Origin: Nitrospira sp.
GTDB lineage: Bacteria > Nitrospirota > Nitrospiria > Nitrospirales > Nitrospiraceae
DNA length: 64,000 bases
Assembly (NCBI GenBank): GCA_024998625.1
Contig: JACOEL010000020.1
Coordinates: 26,901-90,900 of the forward strand
Direction of reading: 5' to 3'
Shown: positions 1 through 9,555 of the stretch, piece after piece
Position numbering within the stretch: the first letter of the stretch is position 1
Layout: each line of letters starts with the position of its first letter
Program-made: the position numbers and the translations under genes
The notes under the pieces: model-generated
Database searches by the model: none
Told to the model about the DNA's origin: nothing
The model's input: the letters and a program-made list of their open reading frames with translations, nothing else

Positions 1-590
1 ATATTCCAAAGAATACGATAGCGGTGCAAAATGAGGGTTTCTTCACCTGGATTCTGTCCGACCCGCGTATCGGGATCGTATCCGAACGCCGGGTCGAGCA
101 TATCATGGATATGCAGGAGCTCGTGACGGCAGTACCTCGTTAACGCCGGATCATAGAACCGCCGCGGAATCAGCTTGATACCGACTCCCTTCAGTCCCTT
201 CTCCTCAAATTGCTTCGCCAGGTCGTGCTCGACGGAGCCCCATTTGCGCAGGACGTCGACTCCTTCCTGATCCTCCTTAAGCACCCCCTTGACCAAGACG
301 ATTCCGACTCGCTGCTTCAACTCAGGAAATTCATTGAAGGCGTCGCGGATGATATCGGAGAATCCCCAGATACCGAATAAGTATTGATACAGCTTCTTGA
401 ACTCGGCCTCGCGATCGTCCAGCGTGAACTTTTCATAGATCGGGTCGGCGAGTTCATGGAACTCTTTATAGTAGGTCGGATCCCCTTCCCGCTCCGTCTT
501 TTCAATAAAGGAGTCGATGACTTCCTGCAGTAAGGCCGGCTGAAAACGGATCTCCATCGACGGCTTGGAAACTTCTACTCCGGTTGCCAT
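1..590 (-). CDS. Hypothetical HExxH-motif protein, 3' end cut off by the window
   Basis: An open frame starts with ATG at 588-590 on the minus strand and runs off the left edge without a stop, giving at least 196 codons. The visible protein is hydrophilic, has no signal peptide or membrane segment, and carries HELLH at residues 156-160 followed by IHDML, the form of a zincin metal site. It also has a Tyr/Phe-rich N-terminal half. HExxH is typical of zinc metallopeptidases, but the third ligand cannot be located with certainty in the visible part. I do not recognise the family; peptidase activity is inferred from the motif only. It is divergently arranged with the WD40 gene. Confidence 0.75.
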   Translation of the reverse strand, partial: MATGVEVSKPSMEIRFQPALLQEVIDSFIEKTEREGDPTYYKEFHELADPIYEKFTLDDREAEFKKLYQYLFGIWGFSDIIRDAFNEFPELKQRVGIVLVKGVLKEDQEGVDVLRKWGSVEHDLAKQFEEKGLKGVGIKLIPRRFYDPALTRYCRHELLHIHDMLDPAFGYDPDTRVGQNPGEETLILHRYRILWN

Positions 591-645
591 AAGACCTCAC
601 ATGTTCTGGTTCGGTGAACGAATGAAACCCGCACGGGTACTGCGC

Positions 646-675
646 TTGACTTGCTCCCAGTCGTTCTCTTACGAT
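646..675 (+). promoter_or_regulatory. Possible sigma70 promoter for the WD40 gene
   Basis: TTGACT (646-651) and TACGAT (670-675) are separated by 18 bp, about 75-110 bases upstream of the WD40 start. It lies in the divergent region between the two first genes. Judged by eye only. Confidence 0.4.
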
Positions 676-748
676 CATCGAAACGACTGCCGATTATACA
701 AACCCCTCAGCGATTTTTGCAAACCGTTGAGGGTCCGGCCGGGGCTCG

Positions 749-1897
749 ATGGCCCCCGCTCAGCACAGCGACGAGGCACAGACTTTTATGAGCAATCAAA
801 CGACCGCGCCCCTGACCACGCCTTTAACCGGACAACCAAGCAGCCAGAGCGGAACCGTACAGCCCCCCCCTCCCGTCGACCATTTAGAATATTGGAAAGC
901 AGGGTTTCGGGAACTCAAGACGTTTCGCGGACACTCGCACGGCGTCTGGTCCGTCGCCTATGCTCCCGATGGCCAAACGATTGTCAGCGGCGGCGTGGAT
1001 CGATACGTCCGCGTCTGGGACATTGAAACCGGGCGACTTCTGCGTTCGTTAAGGGGCCACACCGCCGATATTCGCGCCCTGGTGTTCACCCCGGACGGCC
1101 GCACGCTGGCCTCAGGCAGCGAAGATCGGACCATCCGTCTGTGGAACCCGAAGACCGGCGAGCCGACCAAGCTCTTATTTACCCGGTACGATCACAATGT
1201 CTGCAGCCTGTCGTTGTCTCCTGACGGTCTCATGCTGGCCCGAGGTAGCCACAATAAGGACATCAAGATCTGGGAAGTCACGACCGGCACCGACCTCATG
1301 ACCCTGCTGGGAAAAGACCAATACGATCACCACTGGTCGGTCTGTGTAGCGTTTTCGCCGGACGGCGTGCACCTTGCCAGCGGGTCCGACATCGGCAAGA
1401 TCAGAATCTGGGAAGTCCTCCCGAGCGGAGAGGAGAAAATTCTCCACAACGGCCATTGGGAAGAAACAGCCGAAGACTCAACAGAGACCCGCGGCTTCTT
1501 CATCGAAGACGACGGCGGATTTCAAAAACCGATGGAGTTCTGGATCGGCGCGATGGTCTTCACGCCGGATGCAAAAATGCTGATCACCGGCAGTCGTGAC
1601 AACACGATCCGTTTTTTCGAGATGCCGACGATGAACGAACTGCGGGTCGTGCGCGGGCACAATGGATGGGTTCGGTCGTTAGTGGTTTCGCCCGACGGCA
1701 AAGTGCTCATTAGTGCAGGGGATGACAACACCATCCGTTTCTGGGACATCGCCACGGGCCGAAATTTTCGCACCGACAAAACCCACGGGGGAGCGGTGCG
1801 CGGCATCGCCCTTTCGCCGGACGGATTACGCCTCGCCAGCGCCTCCTGGGATCGTACAGTGAAGCTCTGGGAAGGCGGCGTGGAGCCTGCCGAGTAA
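749..1897 (+). CDS. WD40 repeat protein, seven repeats
   Basis: A 382-aa protein built almost entirely of WD40 repeats. Seven units can be read, each with the pattern SPDG...LASGS.D.TIR.W, which is enough for one complete seven-bladed beta-propeller. No signal peptide or catalytic domain is visible, so it is probably a cytoplasmic protein-protein scaffold. An acidic insertion lies between blades 4 and 5 (about residues 225-260). Two starts are possible: ATG 749, or ATG 788, which begins MSNQTTAP. Neither has a clear Shine-Dalgarno sequence, so the first 13 residues are uncertain. The gene converges on the response regulator gene, with one base between the stops. The partner is unknown. Confidence 0.85.
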   Translation: MAPAQHSDEAQTFMSNQTTAPLTTPLTGQPSSQSGTVQPPPPVDHLEYWKAGFRELKTFRGHSHGVWSVAYAPDGQTIVSGGVDRYVRVWDIETGRLLRSLRGHTADIRALVFTPDGRTLASGSEDRTIRLWNPKTGEPTKLLFTRYDHNVCSLSLSPDGLMLARGSHNKDIKIWEVTTGTDLMTLLGKDQYDHHWSVCVAFSPDGVHLASGSDIGKIRIWEVLPSGEEKILHNGHWEETAEDSTETRGFFIEDDGGFQKPMEFWIGAMVFTPDAKMLITGSRDNTIRFFEMPTMNELRVVRGHNGWVRSLVVSPDGKVLISAGDDNTIRFWDIATGRNFRTDKTHGGAVRGIALSPDGLRLASASWDRTVKLWEGGVEPAE

Positions 1898-1898
1898 C

Positions 1899-3350
1899 CT
1901 ACTCATCCTTCTCCTCCGCCTCCCCCTTGGCGGAGGAGAGACCGTACCGCTTACATTTGTCCCACAAGGCCTTTCGGGATAACCCCAGGATCGTGGCGGC
2001 ATTCGTCCGGCTGCCGTCTACCTGCTTTAAGACTGCGGCAATGTAGTCCCGCTCAAATGCTTCCCGCGCCGTCGCGAGCGTGGCAGGAGCCGTGGACTCC
2101 GGCTTCTCAACCTTCGCCGTCAGTCCTTCTGCGCAAAAACCGCAACCTGCTTGAGGTGAACCGCCGAGATAGGGACAGGTCTGGAAGCCGCACAGATCCC
2201 ACGGCTGTAACGACTCTCCGTCCCGCCCCAAGGCGGCGGCTCGCTCCACCATCTGCTCCAGCTCACCGACATTGCCGGGAAACGAATAGTGCAGGAGCAG
2301 ATCGCGACTCGGTTGCGCAAACCCGTCTAGCGACTTACCGAGGGCCGCCGACCTCGCCTCCAGCATATGCTCGGCGATCACCAGCACATCCTCCCGCCGC
2401 TCGCGCAATGGCGGCACCACGATCTGCACGGCTGTAAGTTGCTCGGAAAGTTCCTTATGAAATCGTCCCTGCTGAGCCATTTCCTTCAGATCATGGTTGG
2501 ACGCACATACGATGCGGACGTCCGCATCGATGGATTCGCGCCCGCCGACGCGCTCGAATCGCCGATTCTGAAGCAAGCGCCACACCTTCGCCTGCACATT
2601 GTGAGTGACCGCATCAATATCGTCAATAAGCAGGGTTCCCTTGTGCGCCAATTCGAACCGTCCGCGTCGTTGACGCAGCGCCCCGTGAAACGCGCCCTTT
2701 TCATGACCGAATAACTCTGCCTCCAGGAGCGCCTCGGGAAGGTCCGCGCAACAGACCTTGATCAGAGGTTGATCGCGCCGGGGACTATTCAAATGAATGG
2801 CATGGGCCACTAACTCCTTGCCCGTCCCGCGCTCCCCGATAATCGACACCGGCGAATCGGTTGCGGCCACCAACTTGATCTTCTCCAGCAAGGCCCGCAT
2901 CTGATGATTGCACCCGAGGATCCCGCCGAAACTGAACCGGTCTTCCAGCACCTCTTTCAATTCAAGATTTTCCCGTCGCAACCCAAGAATCTTGCCGACA
3001 CGCTCGACGATCAGCAGGAGCTCGTCCATTTGAAACGGCTTGGTGATGTAGTCGTATGCACCCAGCTTGATCGCACCGACCGCCGTATCCACCGACCCAT
3101 GGGCCGTGATCAGGATGACTTCCGTCGTCGGACTCCGCTCCTTACAGGCCTTCAAAACCGTCAGGCCGTCGGCGCCGGGGAGGCGCAAGTCGGTAATCAC
3201 GATATCGAACTGACGCGTCCCCAGAACCGTCAGTCCCTCCGTTCCAGTGGCGGCTGCCATGACTTCGCAGCCGATGCCCTCCAAGGCATCCAGCATGGAC
3301 AACCGCATCAACGGCTCATCATCAACAATCAGTACATTGAGGCCCTTCAC
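1899..3350 (-). CDS. NtrC-type response regulator with degenerate sigma54 ATPase core
   Basis: A 483-aa protein with a receiver domain (residues 1-120, phospho-acceptor D54 in ITDLRLPG, K104), an AAA+ domain (about 140-375) and a C-terminal Fis-type helix-turn-helix (about 430-475). Walker A is intact (GERGTGKE, 172-179). The sigma54 contact loop reads GAFHGA (219-224) instead of GAFTGA, Walker B ends IDDID instead of the usual DE, and the sensor II block reads GNVGEL instead of GNVREL. Between AAA+ and HTH lie four cysteines, C386, C391, C402 and C405, a possible metal or redox site. It overlaps the upstream kinase by ATGA, so the two are a cognate pair. Whether it still activates sigma54 promoters is doubtful. 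Confidence 0.9.
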   Translation of the reverse strand: MKGLNVLIVDDEPLMRLSMLDALEGIGCEVMAAATGTEGLTVLGTRQFDIVITDLRLPGADGLTVLKACKERSPTTEVILITAHGSVDTAVGAIKLGAYDYITKPFQMDELLLIVERVGKILGLRRENLELKEVLEDRFSFGGILGCNHQMRALLEKIKLVAATDSPVSIIGERGTGKELVAHAIHLNSPRRDQPLIKVCCADLPEALLEAELFGHEKGAFHGALRQRRGRFELAHKGTLLIDDIDAVTHNVQAKVWRLLQNRRFERVGGRESIDADVRIVCASNHDLKEMAQQGRFHKELSEQLTAVQIVVPPLRERREDVLVIAEHMLEARSAALGKSLDGFAQPSRDLLLHYSFPGNVGELEQMVERAAALGRDGESLQPWDLCGFQTCPYLGGSPQAGCGFCAEGLTAKVEKPESTAPATLATAREAFERDYIAAVLKQVDGSRTNAATILGLSRKALWDKCKRYGLSSAKGEAEEKDE

Positions 3351-6300
3351 GAAAACCTCCCGATGACGTGCCGTTCCGTCGCCAGCGGAATAGAGACAGT
3401 AAAGGTGGTCCCTTTCCCGACTTCGCTCTCGACAAAAATCCTCCCGCCATGCCGCTCCACGATACCCAGGCTGACGGACAGGCCAAGCCCGGTACCCTCC
3501 CCTTCATTCTTCGTGGTGAAGAACGGATCGAAAATCCGCGGCAACACCGAGGAGGAAATGCCGCAGCCTGAATCCCGAATCCGAACCAGACAATGCCCCT
3601 CATCCATCGACGTGCGGATGGTCAGGACTCCTCCGGTCCGCATCGCTTGAATGGCGTTCAACACAAGATTCATCAACACCTGTTCCATCATATGCCGATC
3701 GATCATCAACTCCGGAATATCGGGCGAAAGCGCCGTCTCCAGCTGCACACGATGGGGAACAAACAGATGGTCCGTCAGCAACAGTACCCGATCGACGACT
3801 TGATTGATATCAGCCAGCGCGAGTTCCGGGTTGTGTTGCTGCGAGAAATCGAGCAGTTGCCGGACGATCCGCTGCACCCGCCGCAAGCCGTCTTCCATCG
3901 ACGCCAGGTACTCCTCCTGCCTGGACGGCGACAGGGTTCCCTTCCGCATATTGTACAGACAATTGAGAATGCCCCCGAGTGGGTTATTGATCTCGTGCGC
4001 AACCCCCGCAGCCAATTTTCCCACCGACGCCAACTTCTCGGAGTTTCTAATTTGTTGCTCCAGCTTCTTCGTGTCCGTCATATCGCGGGCGATTCCCAGC
4101 ACGCCAAGGATCTCCCCCTCCACGCCATGAAGCGGCGAGACGCTGACCATCACGGAACGCGGCTCGCCGGACTTCGTCAACACTTCGACCTCATAGACCT
4201 GTTTCACACCGATATCCAACGTCGATTTCAACCGGCGCCCCCGATGCCGTTTCGACAGTAACCCCAGATACGGCCGCCCCAGCAGATCTTCCTTGGCATA
4301 CCCCCAAGCCAGCACCTTGCCGTTCACGTACGTGAAACACTGCTCGTTATCGAGCGTATATATGACGTCATTGGCGTTCTCAAGGAGATTCTCAAGGTAC
4401 TGCTTGGTCTCTTCAATCTCGCGGGTTCGCTCGCTGACCTTCGCTTCCAGCTCCTGCTGGTAGGTATGCATCTGCCGTTCAAGACGTTTTCGGTCGGTGA
4501 TGTCGCGAAGCTGAACCATCACCCAGGTATGGTCGCTGCCGCGCACCAGAATCAGGTCCATCTCGACCGGCGTCTCTCTGCCGGTGGCATCGCGCACGGT
4601 GATTTCCTGAGTCGGCACCTGGCGCTCGCCGGCACGGATCTTTTCCAACAACACCCGCATCTCGTCGTGATGAACCGGTTCGACCACGTTGAGAATGCTG
4701 CTTCCGACGATTTGTTGCTCCGGGTATCCCAGCGCCTGCTCTTCCCGTTTGTTGACGGCCACAATCACACCGTCTTCCCCCACCATAAACACCGAATCAG
4801 CCACCAGGTCGAACAAGGCTTTATACCGTTCTTGCGAGGCCACCAGTTGCCGTGTGCGTTCGTTGACCGCCTGTTCCAGTCTGGTCGTGTACTGATGGAT
4901 TTGTGCCTCCAACAGGCGCCGCTCCGTGACATCGCGGACAAACGCGCGCGAGTGGACCAGACCGCCACCGCTTTCGAATAACGCCGTCGCATGGATTTCC
5001 ACGTCGATCGGGTGGCCATCTCCAGCCACAAACACGGTCTCTATCGTACTGCGCCCCTGCGAAACCAACCGCTCCAGATAAGCCAACACCTCAGCCTCAC
5101 GACCTTTGGGAACGAGATCCCAGAGGCGCATCTGGAGCATCTCATCCAGGGAATAACCAAGCTTGTCCAGGCCGGTCTTATTGACGTGCACAAACTGGCC
5201 GGCCTTGTTCAACTGATAGATCATCTCCGGGGAATGTTCGATGAGATCGCGGTACCGCGCCTCCAACCGGCGGACATCTTCCATCCGCTGCTCGATCTGT
5301 TCGAACGAGGTGCGCAGGTTCGCCGCCATATTATTGAAGGCGTCCGCCAGTTGTTCGATTTCATCGCCGGTCTTGAGATCCAACTGCTGATCCAACCGCC
5401 CGCTTCCGATCCGCTGCACGCCTTCATGCAACAGTCCGATCGGACGGGCGATGCGTCGCGCGACGGTCAGACCCGTGAGCAACAGCACGCCGAACACCCC
5501 CAGCCCATACACCGTCACTTGCACGACGAGCCGAGAGAGCGGCGCATAGGACTCGGCCGGGTCCTGCCGCACAAATGTCACCCAGCGCTTCCCACCCAGA
5601 CTATCCGGCGTCAGTTCAGTTCCCAGCCGGACCGGCGCAAACCCCACAATCGAATTCTGTCCCCCGTGGGAATCATTGGCCAACGTGGTCCATCCCGCGG
5701 GGCTTGCGCTGATGGCGCTCACCAACTCAGGCTTCACTGCATGTTCTTCCGGTGCCAAAACCGGGCAAATCAATGGAACCCCGTCAGAATTGAACAACAT
5801 GGCATGCCCAGTGTGCCCCACCGTGGCTTCCGACACGGAATGAAACAGGGTATCCCGCCGCAAAAGCACTGTGACCGCACCGATCGTCACATGCTGTTCA
5901 TCGTCAATGATCGGCGCCGACACATTGACCACGTGGGTGCCGAAAGCAGGATCAAAGAAGATATCGCTGACAAACACCTTCCCCGTTCCGCGCTTCATGA
6001 CCGCCTGCCACCAGGCTGCCTTGCCATGGTAATACTCGACCTGCGGGATCGAACTCACCACCAGAGCACCGCGGTTGTCCGTTACAAAAATCCCCACGTA
6101 GTCGGCCTTGCGGATATCGTGCCATCGAATCAAATAGTTGGTCACAATCCGGTTGATGAACAGCGGAAACTCGCTCTGCTTGTCCCGTTGACGCCACCGC
6201 TGCTGCCAGGCTTTGATCATGGACTGGACCGTTTTTTCGTCCTTGTCCAGGTAGGTGCGATTGGATTCGGTCACAGAGGTGCGCAGGAAGGGGGTGGCGG

Positions 6301-6523
6301 CGAGTTGCTGCGCCTCATTGACCCCACGCGTCACCTGCATCTCAATCCGCCGGGCAGCCTCAACCGCCACCTCTTTAAAGTTGGCCCCGATCGTTTCCCG
6401 AAGCGCGCGGCGTTCTTCGATGTAGGTGAGGACGAGTGAGAGGCACAGCGGCAGGAGGCCGACCATCACGATTGCCGTGATGATCTTTCGCTGGAGACTG
6501 TGAGAGCGGCTCCAGAACAGCAT
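3347..6523 (-). CDS. Membrane sensor histidine kinase, Cache-HAMP-PAS(x3)-HisKA-HATPase
   Basis: A 1058-aa kinase. It has an N-terminal membrane helix (about 13-33), a periplasmic Cache-like sensor (about 35-335), a second helix (about 340-360), HAMP (about 365-415), then three PAS domains (about 430-545, 565-690 and 715-825) separated by coiled-coil linkers. HisKA contains GVAHEINNPL with phospho-acceptor H843. HATPase_c follows, with N, G1 and G2 boxes (LVLNAIQAM, DSGCGIS, GTGLGLS). It ends in an ATGA overlap with the response regulator. The Cache domain suggests sensing of a small extracellular ligand. The signal is unknown, and no neighbouring gene identifies the regulon. Confidence 0.92.
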   Translation of the reverse strand: MLFWSRSHSLQRKIITAIVMVGLLPLCLSLVLTYIEERRALRETIGANFKEVAVEAARRIEMQVTRGVNEAQQLAATPFLRTSVTESNRTYLDKDEKTVQSMIKAWQQRWRQRDKQSEFPLFINRIVTNYLIRWHDIRKADYVGIFVTDNRGALVVSSIPQVEYYHGKAAWWQAVMKRGTGKVFVSDIFFDPAFGTHVVNVSAPIIDDEQHVTIGAVTVLLRRDTLFHSVSEATVGHTGHAMLFNSDGVPLICPVLAPEEHAVKPELVSAISASPAGWTTLANDSHGGQNSIVGFAPVRLGTELTPDSLGGKRWVTFVRQDPAESYAPLSRLVVQVTVYGLGVFGVLLLTGLTVARRIARPIGLLHEGVQRIGSGRLDQQLDLKTGDEIEQLADAFNNMAANLRTSFEQIEQRMEDVRRLEARYRDLIEHSPEMIYQLNKAGQFVHVNKTGLDKLGYSLDEMLQMRLWDLVPKGREAEVLAYLERLVSQGRSTIETVFVAGDGHPIDVEIHATALFESGGGLVHSRAFVRDVTERRLLEAQIHQYTTRLEQAVNERTRQLVASQERYKALFDLVADSVFMVGEDGVIVAVNKREEQALGYPEQQIVGSSILNVVEPVHHDEMRVLLEKIRAGERQVPTQEITVRDATGRETPVEMDLILVRGSDHTWVMVQLRDITDRKRLERQMHTYQQELEAKVSERTREIEETKQYLENLLENANDVIYTLDNEQCFTYVNGKVLAWGYAKEDLLGRPYLGLLSKRHRGRRLKSTLDIGVKQVYEVEVLTKSGEPRSVMVSVSPLHGVEGEILGVLGIARDMTDTKKLEQQIRNSEKLASVGKLAAGVAHEINNPLGGILNCLYNMRKGTLSPSRQEEYLASMEDGLRRVQRIVRQLLDFSQQHNPELALADINQVVDRVLLLTDHLFVPHRVQLETALSPDIPELMIDRHMMEQVLMNLVLNAIQAMRTGGVLTIRTSMDEGHCLVRIRDSGCGISSSVLPRIFDPFFTTKNEGEGTGLGLSVSLGIVERHGGRIFVESEVGKGTTFTVSIPLATERHVIGRFS

Positions 6524-6597
6524 GGGTGACTTACCCCGACTAACGGCCCTCTCACAGGACTATACAGGGTTTCAGCCAAGGCCCGGACGACCCGAGC

Positions 6598-7515
6598 TTA
6601 GCGACGCTTCATGAGCCCCCCGGCACTGCCGGGCCACAGCAGCAACAACGGGCTCGCCACGAAGACTGATGAATAGGTTCCGAACATCACGCCCCCGAGC
6701 AGTGCCAGGGAGAAATCGTGCAAGACCTCGGCACCTGCGAGCACCAACGGAATGAGCACGATGACCACGGTCAAACTGGTGACGATGGTACGGCTCAGAA
6801 CCTGGTTGATGGCCTGGTTGATGATCGTTTCTTCATCCTCACGCCGGCGCGTCCGCAAATTCTCACGGATACGATCGAAGACGACCACGGTGTCCGTCAA
6901 CGAATACCCTGCCAAGGTCAGCAATGCCGTGATCACCAACAGCGTAATCTCTTTATCCAGCAGATAAAAGACACCCAGCACAGCCAGCACATCATGGAAT
7001 GTCGCCAAGGCGGCCGCCACGCCGAATCGCAACTCAAACCGGACCGCAATATAGAGCACGATGCCGACGAACGAAATGAGGACCGCGATCATCGCATCTT
7101 CTTGGAGTTTCTTCCCGATCGTCGGGCCGATTTCCATACTGGAATCCACCACAAACTTGTTGGCGGGGAATTCTTTGCTGAACACTGCCATGACCCGTTC
7201 GGCAACCTTCTCCTCAATCGTGGTCGACGCCTTCACACGGATGAGCAACTTGTTGTCTTGCGTGAACTCCTGCAACTCCGCCGACCCCAGACCGTTATTT
7301 TCCAGCGCACGTCTCGCCTCGTCGATCTTCATCGCTTGCTCGAACTTCAACTGCACCGCCGTCCCGCCGGCGAAGTCGATCCCCAGATTCGCCGCGCCGC
7401 GCGCAATTTGAAGCACCGCGATGAGACCAAGAAAGGCGAGGATGCCGGAGATCACAAACGTGATGGACCGCTTTCCCATGAAATCGATATTCGTCTTTCC
7501 CAAAATCTCGAACAT
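6598..7515 (-). CDS. secF: Protein translocase subunit SecF
   Basis: A 305-aa inner-membrane protein with six predicted helices. The periplasmic P1 segment contains GIDFAGGTAVQLKF near the N-terminus. The C-terminal RND-like block has GYSLTDTVVVFDRIREN, typical of SecF. With SecD and YajC it forms the proton-driven accessory complex that pulls exported proteins through SecYEG. It lies 11 bases after secD on the same strand, the usual order. The length is normal for bacterial SecF. Confidence 0.97.
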   Translation of the reverse strand: MFEILGKTNIDFMGKRSITFVISGILAFLGLIAVLQIARGAANLGIDFAGGTAVQLKFEQAMKIDEARRALENNGLGSAELQEFTQDNKLLIRVKASTTIEEKVAERVMAVFSKEFPANKFVVDSSMEIGPTIGKKLQEDAMIAVLISFVGIVLYIAVRFELRFGVAAALATFHDVLAVLGVFYLLDKEITLLVITALLTLAGYSLTDTVVVFDRIRENLRTRRREDEETIINQAINQVLSRTIVTSLTVVIVLIPLVLAGAEVLHDFSLALLGGVMFGTYSSVFVASPLLLLWPGSAGGLMKRR

Positions 7516-7526
7516 GCCGGCTCCTC

Positions 7527-9176
7527 CTAGATACTGAGCTGCTCAATTTTTCTGCGCTGATTGAACAGGTCGAACACCACTTTGGTCCCGACCAGCGCCG
7601 TAAAGAGGTTGATCGCGATACCGAGGCAGAGCGTCACGGCAAAGCCTTTGATCGGCCCGGTACCGAAGAGAAACAGGGCGAACCCCGTGATCAACGTCGT
7701 CACGTGCGAATCCACAATCGTCAACAACGCCTTGTCATATCCCGCATCGATCGCCACCCGAACCGCCTTGCCCTGCCGGAGTTCTTCTCGGATGCGCTCG
7801 AAAATTAGCACGTTCGAGTCCACACCCATACCGATGGTCAGAATGATACCGGCAATGCCCGGCAAGGTCAGCGTGGCGTTCAGCCCCGCGAGCGCCCCGA
7901 TCAGACAGACCAGGTTCAGCAGGAGCGCAAAGTTTGCGATCACACCGGACAGGCGGTAATACAGGGCCATGAACAGGATCACAAGGAGGCCCGCAAAGAG
8001 GGTGGCCTTCACACCTTTTTCGATGGAATCCTGCCCGAGGGACGGACCGACGGTCAGGTCCTGGATGATCTTGAGCGGTGCAGGCAACGCACCGGCACGC
8101 AACACGATCGACAGGTTGTTCGCTTCCTCCATCGAAAACGTCCCGGTGATCTGAGCCCGTCCGCCGCTGATTCGTTCTTGAATGACCGGCGCCGAATAGA
8201 TGGTATTGTCGAGCACGATCGCCATGCGCTTCTTCACGTTCTCGCCCGTGATGCGGTCGAACTCCCGCGCGCCCTTCGCATCGAACGTCACGGACACGTA
8301 GGGTTCATTGAACTGGCCGATGGAGACCCGCGCATCGCTCAACACGTCGCCGGCCAGCATCACCCGCTTTTTCACCAGATAGGGCGCGAGCCATTCCTGC
8401 CCGCTGTCCTTTTCGACGATCCGCTCGAACAAAATCTGATCGCCTTCCGGCACCTTCCCCTCGACCTGCTTCAGGAACGCGTCTTCGCGCTCCTTGCCCT
8501 TCTGAATTCGGCCGGGCAGATCCAGCTTGAGCTGATTCTCATCGTCCAACAATTTGAACTCGAGCAGCGCGGTCTGTTTGATCAGGTCTTTGGCAAGCTT
8601 GGCATCCTTGATACCGGGCAACTGGACGACCACCTGCTTGAGCCCTTGTCGTTGAATCAACGGCTCAGCCACACCGAACTGGTCGATGCGATTCCGGATC
8701 GTCTCCAACGCCTGATTGATGGCGGAGTCCTTGATGCGCTTGATCTCCGCATCTCGCAACTCCCAAACGACCTTGTTGGCGGACCCGGCCGACTCCATCT
8801 CCACATAGGTCGGGAAATCGTCCAACAGCTTCTGGACCTGCGCCTTCAATTCGGCATTTTGAAATCCGATGGTGATCTGCGACGAGCCGGTACGTTTCAC
8901 CGACTCCGCCGGGATTTTCTTCTCCACTAACAGATCCTGGAGCCCCGCCGCCGTCCGCTCCACGGCGATCTCGACGGCCCGATCTTCCTCCACCTCCAAC
9001 ACCAGGTGAATGCCGCCCTGTAAATCCAACCCCAGGGTGATGCCCTTGTCCGGCAGGACCTCACGCACCCACCGCGGCAGTTCCTTGTACAGAGGTTGGT
9101 ATGAGGGCAAGAAAAAGATGATCGAGGCGACCACCATCGTCACTAGGGCTAACAACCGTCCGCCGACTTTTTTCAT
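7527..9176 (-). CDS. secD: Protein translocase subunit SecD
   Basis: A 549-aa inner-membrane protein. After an N-terminal helix (about 8-26) comes the hallmark GLDLQGGIHLVLEV, then a large periplasmic domain (about 60-370). The C-terminal six-helix RND part contains GMGVDSNVLIFERIREE. It partners SecF, encoded immediately downstream, and YajC, encoded immediately upstream. The length and domain order are normal, and nothing unusual was seen. Confidence 0.97.
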   Translation of the reverse strand: MKKVGGRLLALVTMVVASIIFFLPSYQPLYKELPRWVREVLPDKGITLGLDLQGGIHLVLEVEEDRAVEIAVERTAAGLQDLLVEKKIPAESVKRTGSSQITIGFQNAELKAQVQKLLDDFPTYVEMESAGSANKVVWELRDAEIKRIKDSAINQALETIRNRIDQFGVAEPLIQRQGLKQVVVQLPGIKDAKLAKDLIKQTALLEFKLLDDENQLKLDLPGRIQKGKEREDAFLKQVEGKVPEGDQILFERIVEKDSGQEWLAPYLVKKRVMLAGDVLSDARVSIGQFNEPYVSVTFDAKGAREFDRITGENVKKRMAIVLDNTIYSAPVIQERISGGRAQITGTFSMEEANNLSIVLRAGALPAPLKIIQDLTVGPSLGQDSIEKGVKATLFAGLLVILFMALYYRLSGVIANFALLLNLVCLIGALAGLNATLTLPGIAGIILTIGMGVDSNVLIFERIREELRQGKAVRVAIDAGYDKALLTIVDSHVTTLITGFALFLFGTGPIKGFAVTLCLGIAINLFTALVGTKVVFDLFNQRRKIEQLSI

Positions 9177-9211
9177 ACGTGCGCCAATCCTTCCCGTCTC
9201 CGTCGCGTGCG

Positions 9212-9532
9212 TCAGTCTTCTTCTTCACCGCGCAGCCGAGCAATATGCTCTTTCTGGATTTTGATTTTGGTCGTGTCCGCGATCTGGAGCGTCACCGTGT
9301 CCTTCCCTAAATTGGTAATGGTCCCCCAGATTCCGGAGGCCGTGACTACCTTGTCGCCCTTCTTCAAGGTCTCCATCATTGTCTTCAACTGCTTCTGGCG
9401 TTTTTGCTGCGGCAGAATCAGCATGAAATAGAAAATGACGAAAATCAGGACGAACGGGACCAGCGAGAGGAGCCCCCCTCCTGCGCCTGTGTTCCCTGAT
9501 GCTCCCTGCGCCCATGCCACCGAATCCCACAT
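9212..9532 (-). CDS. yajC: Preprotein translocase subunit YajC
   Basis: A 106-aa protein with one membrane helix (about 24-44) followed by the conserved PQQKRQKQLKTMMETLKKGD segment and KVVTASGIWGTI, diagnostic of YajC. It has a Gly/Ala-rich N-terminus. It lies 35 bases ahead of secD and 23 bases after tgt, the classic tgt-yajC-secD-secF arrangement, and is probably cotranscribed with them. Confidence 0.96.
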   Translation of the reverse strand: MWDSVAWAQGASGNTGAGGGLLSLVPFVLIFVIFYFMLILPQQKRQKQLKTMMETLKKGDKVVTASGIWGTITNLGKDTVTLQIADTTKIKIQKEHIARLRGEEED

Positions 9533-9555
9533 AATGTCCCCCGCCTGTGCCGCCG

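Noticed and set aside
4991..6439. A 482-codon + strand open frame opposite the histidine kinase
   Set aside because: The kinase frame has complete domains; the opposite frame reads as His/Arg/Pro-rich nonsense.
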